NCBI GenBank assembly: GCA_051453625.1
Contig: JBOZIK010000001.1
Coordinates: forward strand, 116,246,595 to 116,289,103
Direction of reading: 5' to 3'
Length of the DNA stretch: 42,509 bases
Source: Welwitschia mirabilis
Lineage: Eukaryota > Gnetophyta > Gnetopsida > Welwitschiales
Shown in pieces: positions 41,039-42,509 of this stretch. Position 1 is the stretch's first letter, and each line of letters starts with the position of its first letter. The notes below the pieces were generated by a model. The model did not search any database. It was given only the letters and a program-made list of their open reading frames with translations, and was not told the origin of the DNA. The translations under genes and the position numbers were made by a program.

Positions 41039-41583
41039 TCACTTTTTGCTTACTTATTATTCTTTCACTTTTACTAAGTAATTTTTAGTTTTTCCCTTTT
41101 ATTTTTAGATTTCAAAGGAACATGAGTAAATGATTAAAATAAATATATCAAATGCCCTTTCTTAAGACATTTTATTATTATTTTACACCTTCATGTGAAT
41201 TTTTCAATTTAACTATTTAACCATGAAAATGACATGTCTTATCATAAAGAGGTATTAATAGTTGGACATCCTTTATTAATTTTTTTCTCATTAAAATTAT
41301 TATAATTATCATTATTATTTAAAATAATAAATTTTCTAAAATTAAGATTAGTCAAATAAGTGATTTTATGAGTACCTATAATCTAAATATAACTTTAACA
41401 TAAGAATATAACACATTATCAATTGTAAATCTATACATTGATTCTCATAAGCCTTAAATTAAAGAGGGGGTAAAAAGAATTTTCATTAAAATTTGATATC
41501 AAAATGTAATACATAATTTAAATACTCTTATAACCATATCATTCTTTTTACTAATTAAATATTACAAAATGTGGAGTATTATA

Positions 41584-41596
41584 TACTCTCCCACTT
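41584..41596 (-). other. Chromovirus polypurine tract
   Basis: The minus strand reads AAGTGGGAGAGTA immediately before the LTR start. It separates the coding remnant to the right from the LTR to the left. Confidence 0.6.
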
Positions 41597-41669
41597 AAAA
41601 AATATTCACACCTAGGAATCAAAGTACATAATGATTTGAAATTCTAAGATTATATATTATGGGATTCAA

Positions 41670-41870
41670 AAATGCTTGAATATTAATTTTTCATTAATTC
41701 TTTTAGCTCCCAAGTAGCATCATTGGGACTATAATTACTCATTTTATCTTTACTTGATAGATCTCCTTATTTAGGAAACTGATAGTTCATTAGTTCAACA
41801 CTACTTTTAGCTTTTATGTAGTTAAATAATTGGGTTCCACCTAAATATGAGATCAATTTAATACATGATA
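41670..41870 (-). pseudogene. Integrase C-terminal chromodomain remnant
   Basis: Chromoviruses carry a chromodomain at the integrase C-terminus that directs insertion to particular chromatin. The minus strand reads SVELMNYQFPK, stop, GDLSSKDKMSNYSPNDATWE, then LKELMKN, stop, YSSIFE. It matches the ending VKVLWxNHxxEEATWExEEEMRxxYPHLF of plant Del/Tekay-type integrases, with the ATWE core intact. It directly precedes the polypurine tract, as in that group. Confidence 0.7.
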
Positions 41871-42509
41871 ATAATTTTCAATATACTTTATTAGCATATT
41901 TGCATGAAAAACATTATGCATGTGAAATAATTCAAAAGGTAAAGCAAGTTTATATGATATCTTAACTTCTTACATAACTAATTTCATTGCTAATACCTTA
42001 AGAAATACATATTTACCTACTTGGAATTTAAGATATTTTCTTTGATGATCTACGTATATCTTTTATCTATCTGGTGCTTTCTTTAATCTATTTTTAATTT
42101 TTCTCATCTTATTTTTAATTTCTTATAACATTTTTAGTCTTACTGTCAATCTTGTCTCAGGCTTCATCCATGTAGTGGGTGCCCCACATTTTCTATCATA
42201 TAGAGCTCCAATGGAGCCATTTGAATAGAACTTTGATAACTATTACTATATGCAAATTTCATGAATGATAGATATTCTTTCCAATTTTAGGCTTATTAAG
42301 AATACTTACTCTAAGAAGATATTCTACAATTTGATGGACTTTTTCTACTTGACTATTTGTTTAATGATGAAATGTTATGTTTATATTTAGCTTGGTTCCT
42401 AAACCTAATTATAGTTCTTATAAAAATTTAGAGGTAAATATTAAATCTCTATCAAAATTAATTTCTAAGAGTACATCATGCAAATGAATAATATTCTAGA
42501 TTCATACTT
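41871..42509 (-). pseudogene. Chromovirus integrase remnant (partial at window edge)
   Basis: On the minus strand the integrase catalytic core can be followed from the window edge: NFDRDLIFTSKFL, then LGLGTKLNINITFHH, stop, TNSQVEKVHQIVEYLLRVSI and VLFKWLHW. It matches SDRDxRFTSxFWxxLQxALGTKLxFSTAFHPQTDGQSERTIQxLEDMLRA and APFEALYGRKC. The Asp of SDRD and the Glu of QSER, both catalytic, survive, but frameshifts and stops separate them. The rest of pol should lie to the right of the window. Orientation is the same as elements A and T but the clade is different. Confidence 0.75.

Larger units (their letters stand above)
39601..41583 (-). mobile_element. Chromovirus 3' LTR (left edge unresolved)
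   Basis: The right end is fixed by the polypurine tract at 41584-41596. The LTR starts on the minus strand as TATAATACTCCACATTTTG, which looks like TGTAATACCCC, a start common in plant Tekay/Del-type LTRs, with decay. The interior holds three tandem repeat blocks (39745-39914, 40310-40513, 40899-41038). The left end may extend left of 39600, since Del-type LTRs can be several kilobases. I saw no left terminus or second LTR. Confidence 0.5.

Overview
This is a repeat-filled, AT-rich stretch of a flowering-plant nuclear genome. The grounds are plant-type Ty3/gypsy (Athila/Tat-like and chromovirus) and Ty1/copia sequences, a primer-binding site resembling plant tRNA-Asp, and many C-to-T/G-to-A changes of the kind left by old methylated transposons. 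I found no host gene, tRNA, rRNA, miRNA, CRISPR array or bacterial feature. Every recognisable coding region is a broken retrotransposon gene. The window holds 17 runs of N, so some boundaries are estimates. All protein readings are my own translations of the strand named.

Layout. (1) 1 to about 2460: 3' part of a plus-strand Ty1/copia element (SIRE/Maximus-like), with a purine tract followed by one LTR. (2) About 2461-6499: a minus-strand copy ('T1') of a low-coding Ty3/gypsy family, called here the T family: gag remnant, primer site and a 1.2 kb LTR, cut on its left by the copia element. (3) 6500 to about 14140: a minus-strand Athila/Tat-like element ('A') with remnants of gag, protease, reverse transcriptase, RNase H and the start of integrase, plus primer site and 5' LTR. 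Its integrase is cut at 6500, where T1 begins. Regions 1-3 read as a nest: copia inside T1 inside A. (4) About 14140-19637: very AT-rich sequence with one plus-strand gag remnant near 18.95-19.18 kb. (5) 19638-37944: an 18.3 kb head-to-tail array of the T family on the minus strand, in the order LTR1, unit B, LTR2, unit C, LTR3, unit D, LTR4. Within single contigs, LTR2 and LTR3 each have a primer-binding site on one side and a polypurine tract on the other, so each LTR is shared by two units. (6) 37945-42509: a minus-strand chromovirus, with a long LTR full of tandem repeats and then remnants of chromodomain and integrase.

The T family is the most distinctive content. Its LTRs are about 1.05 kb, begin TGTTGC and end GCAACA, and carry a conserved TATAAATAAG box. 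The internal region encodes only Gag, with a CCHC knuckle, and an aspartic protease. Several kilobases between protease and polypurine tract show no reverse transcriptase or integrase, so the family probably depended on another element; element A has the same primer-site type and is the kind of partner expected. A roughly 38 bp imperfect-hairpin module centred on GACGATAG recurs in the U3 of the LTRs, three times at even spacing between primer site and gag, and again in the low-coding region.

Many N gaps are flanked by the same sequence on both sides, which points to contig ends that were not merged. The 100 N gap at 28189 probably hides or marks the loss of about 4 kb of unit C.
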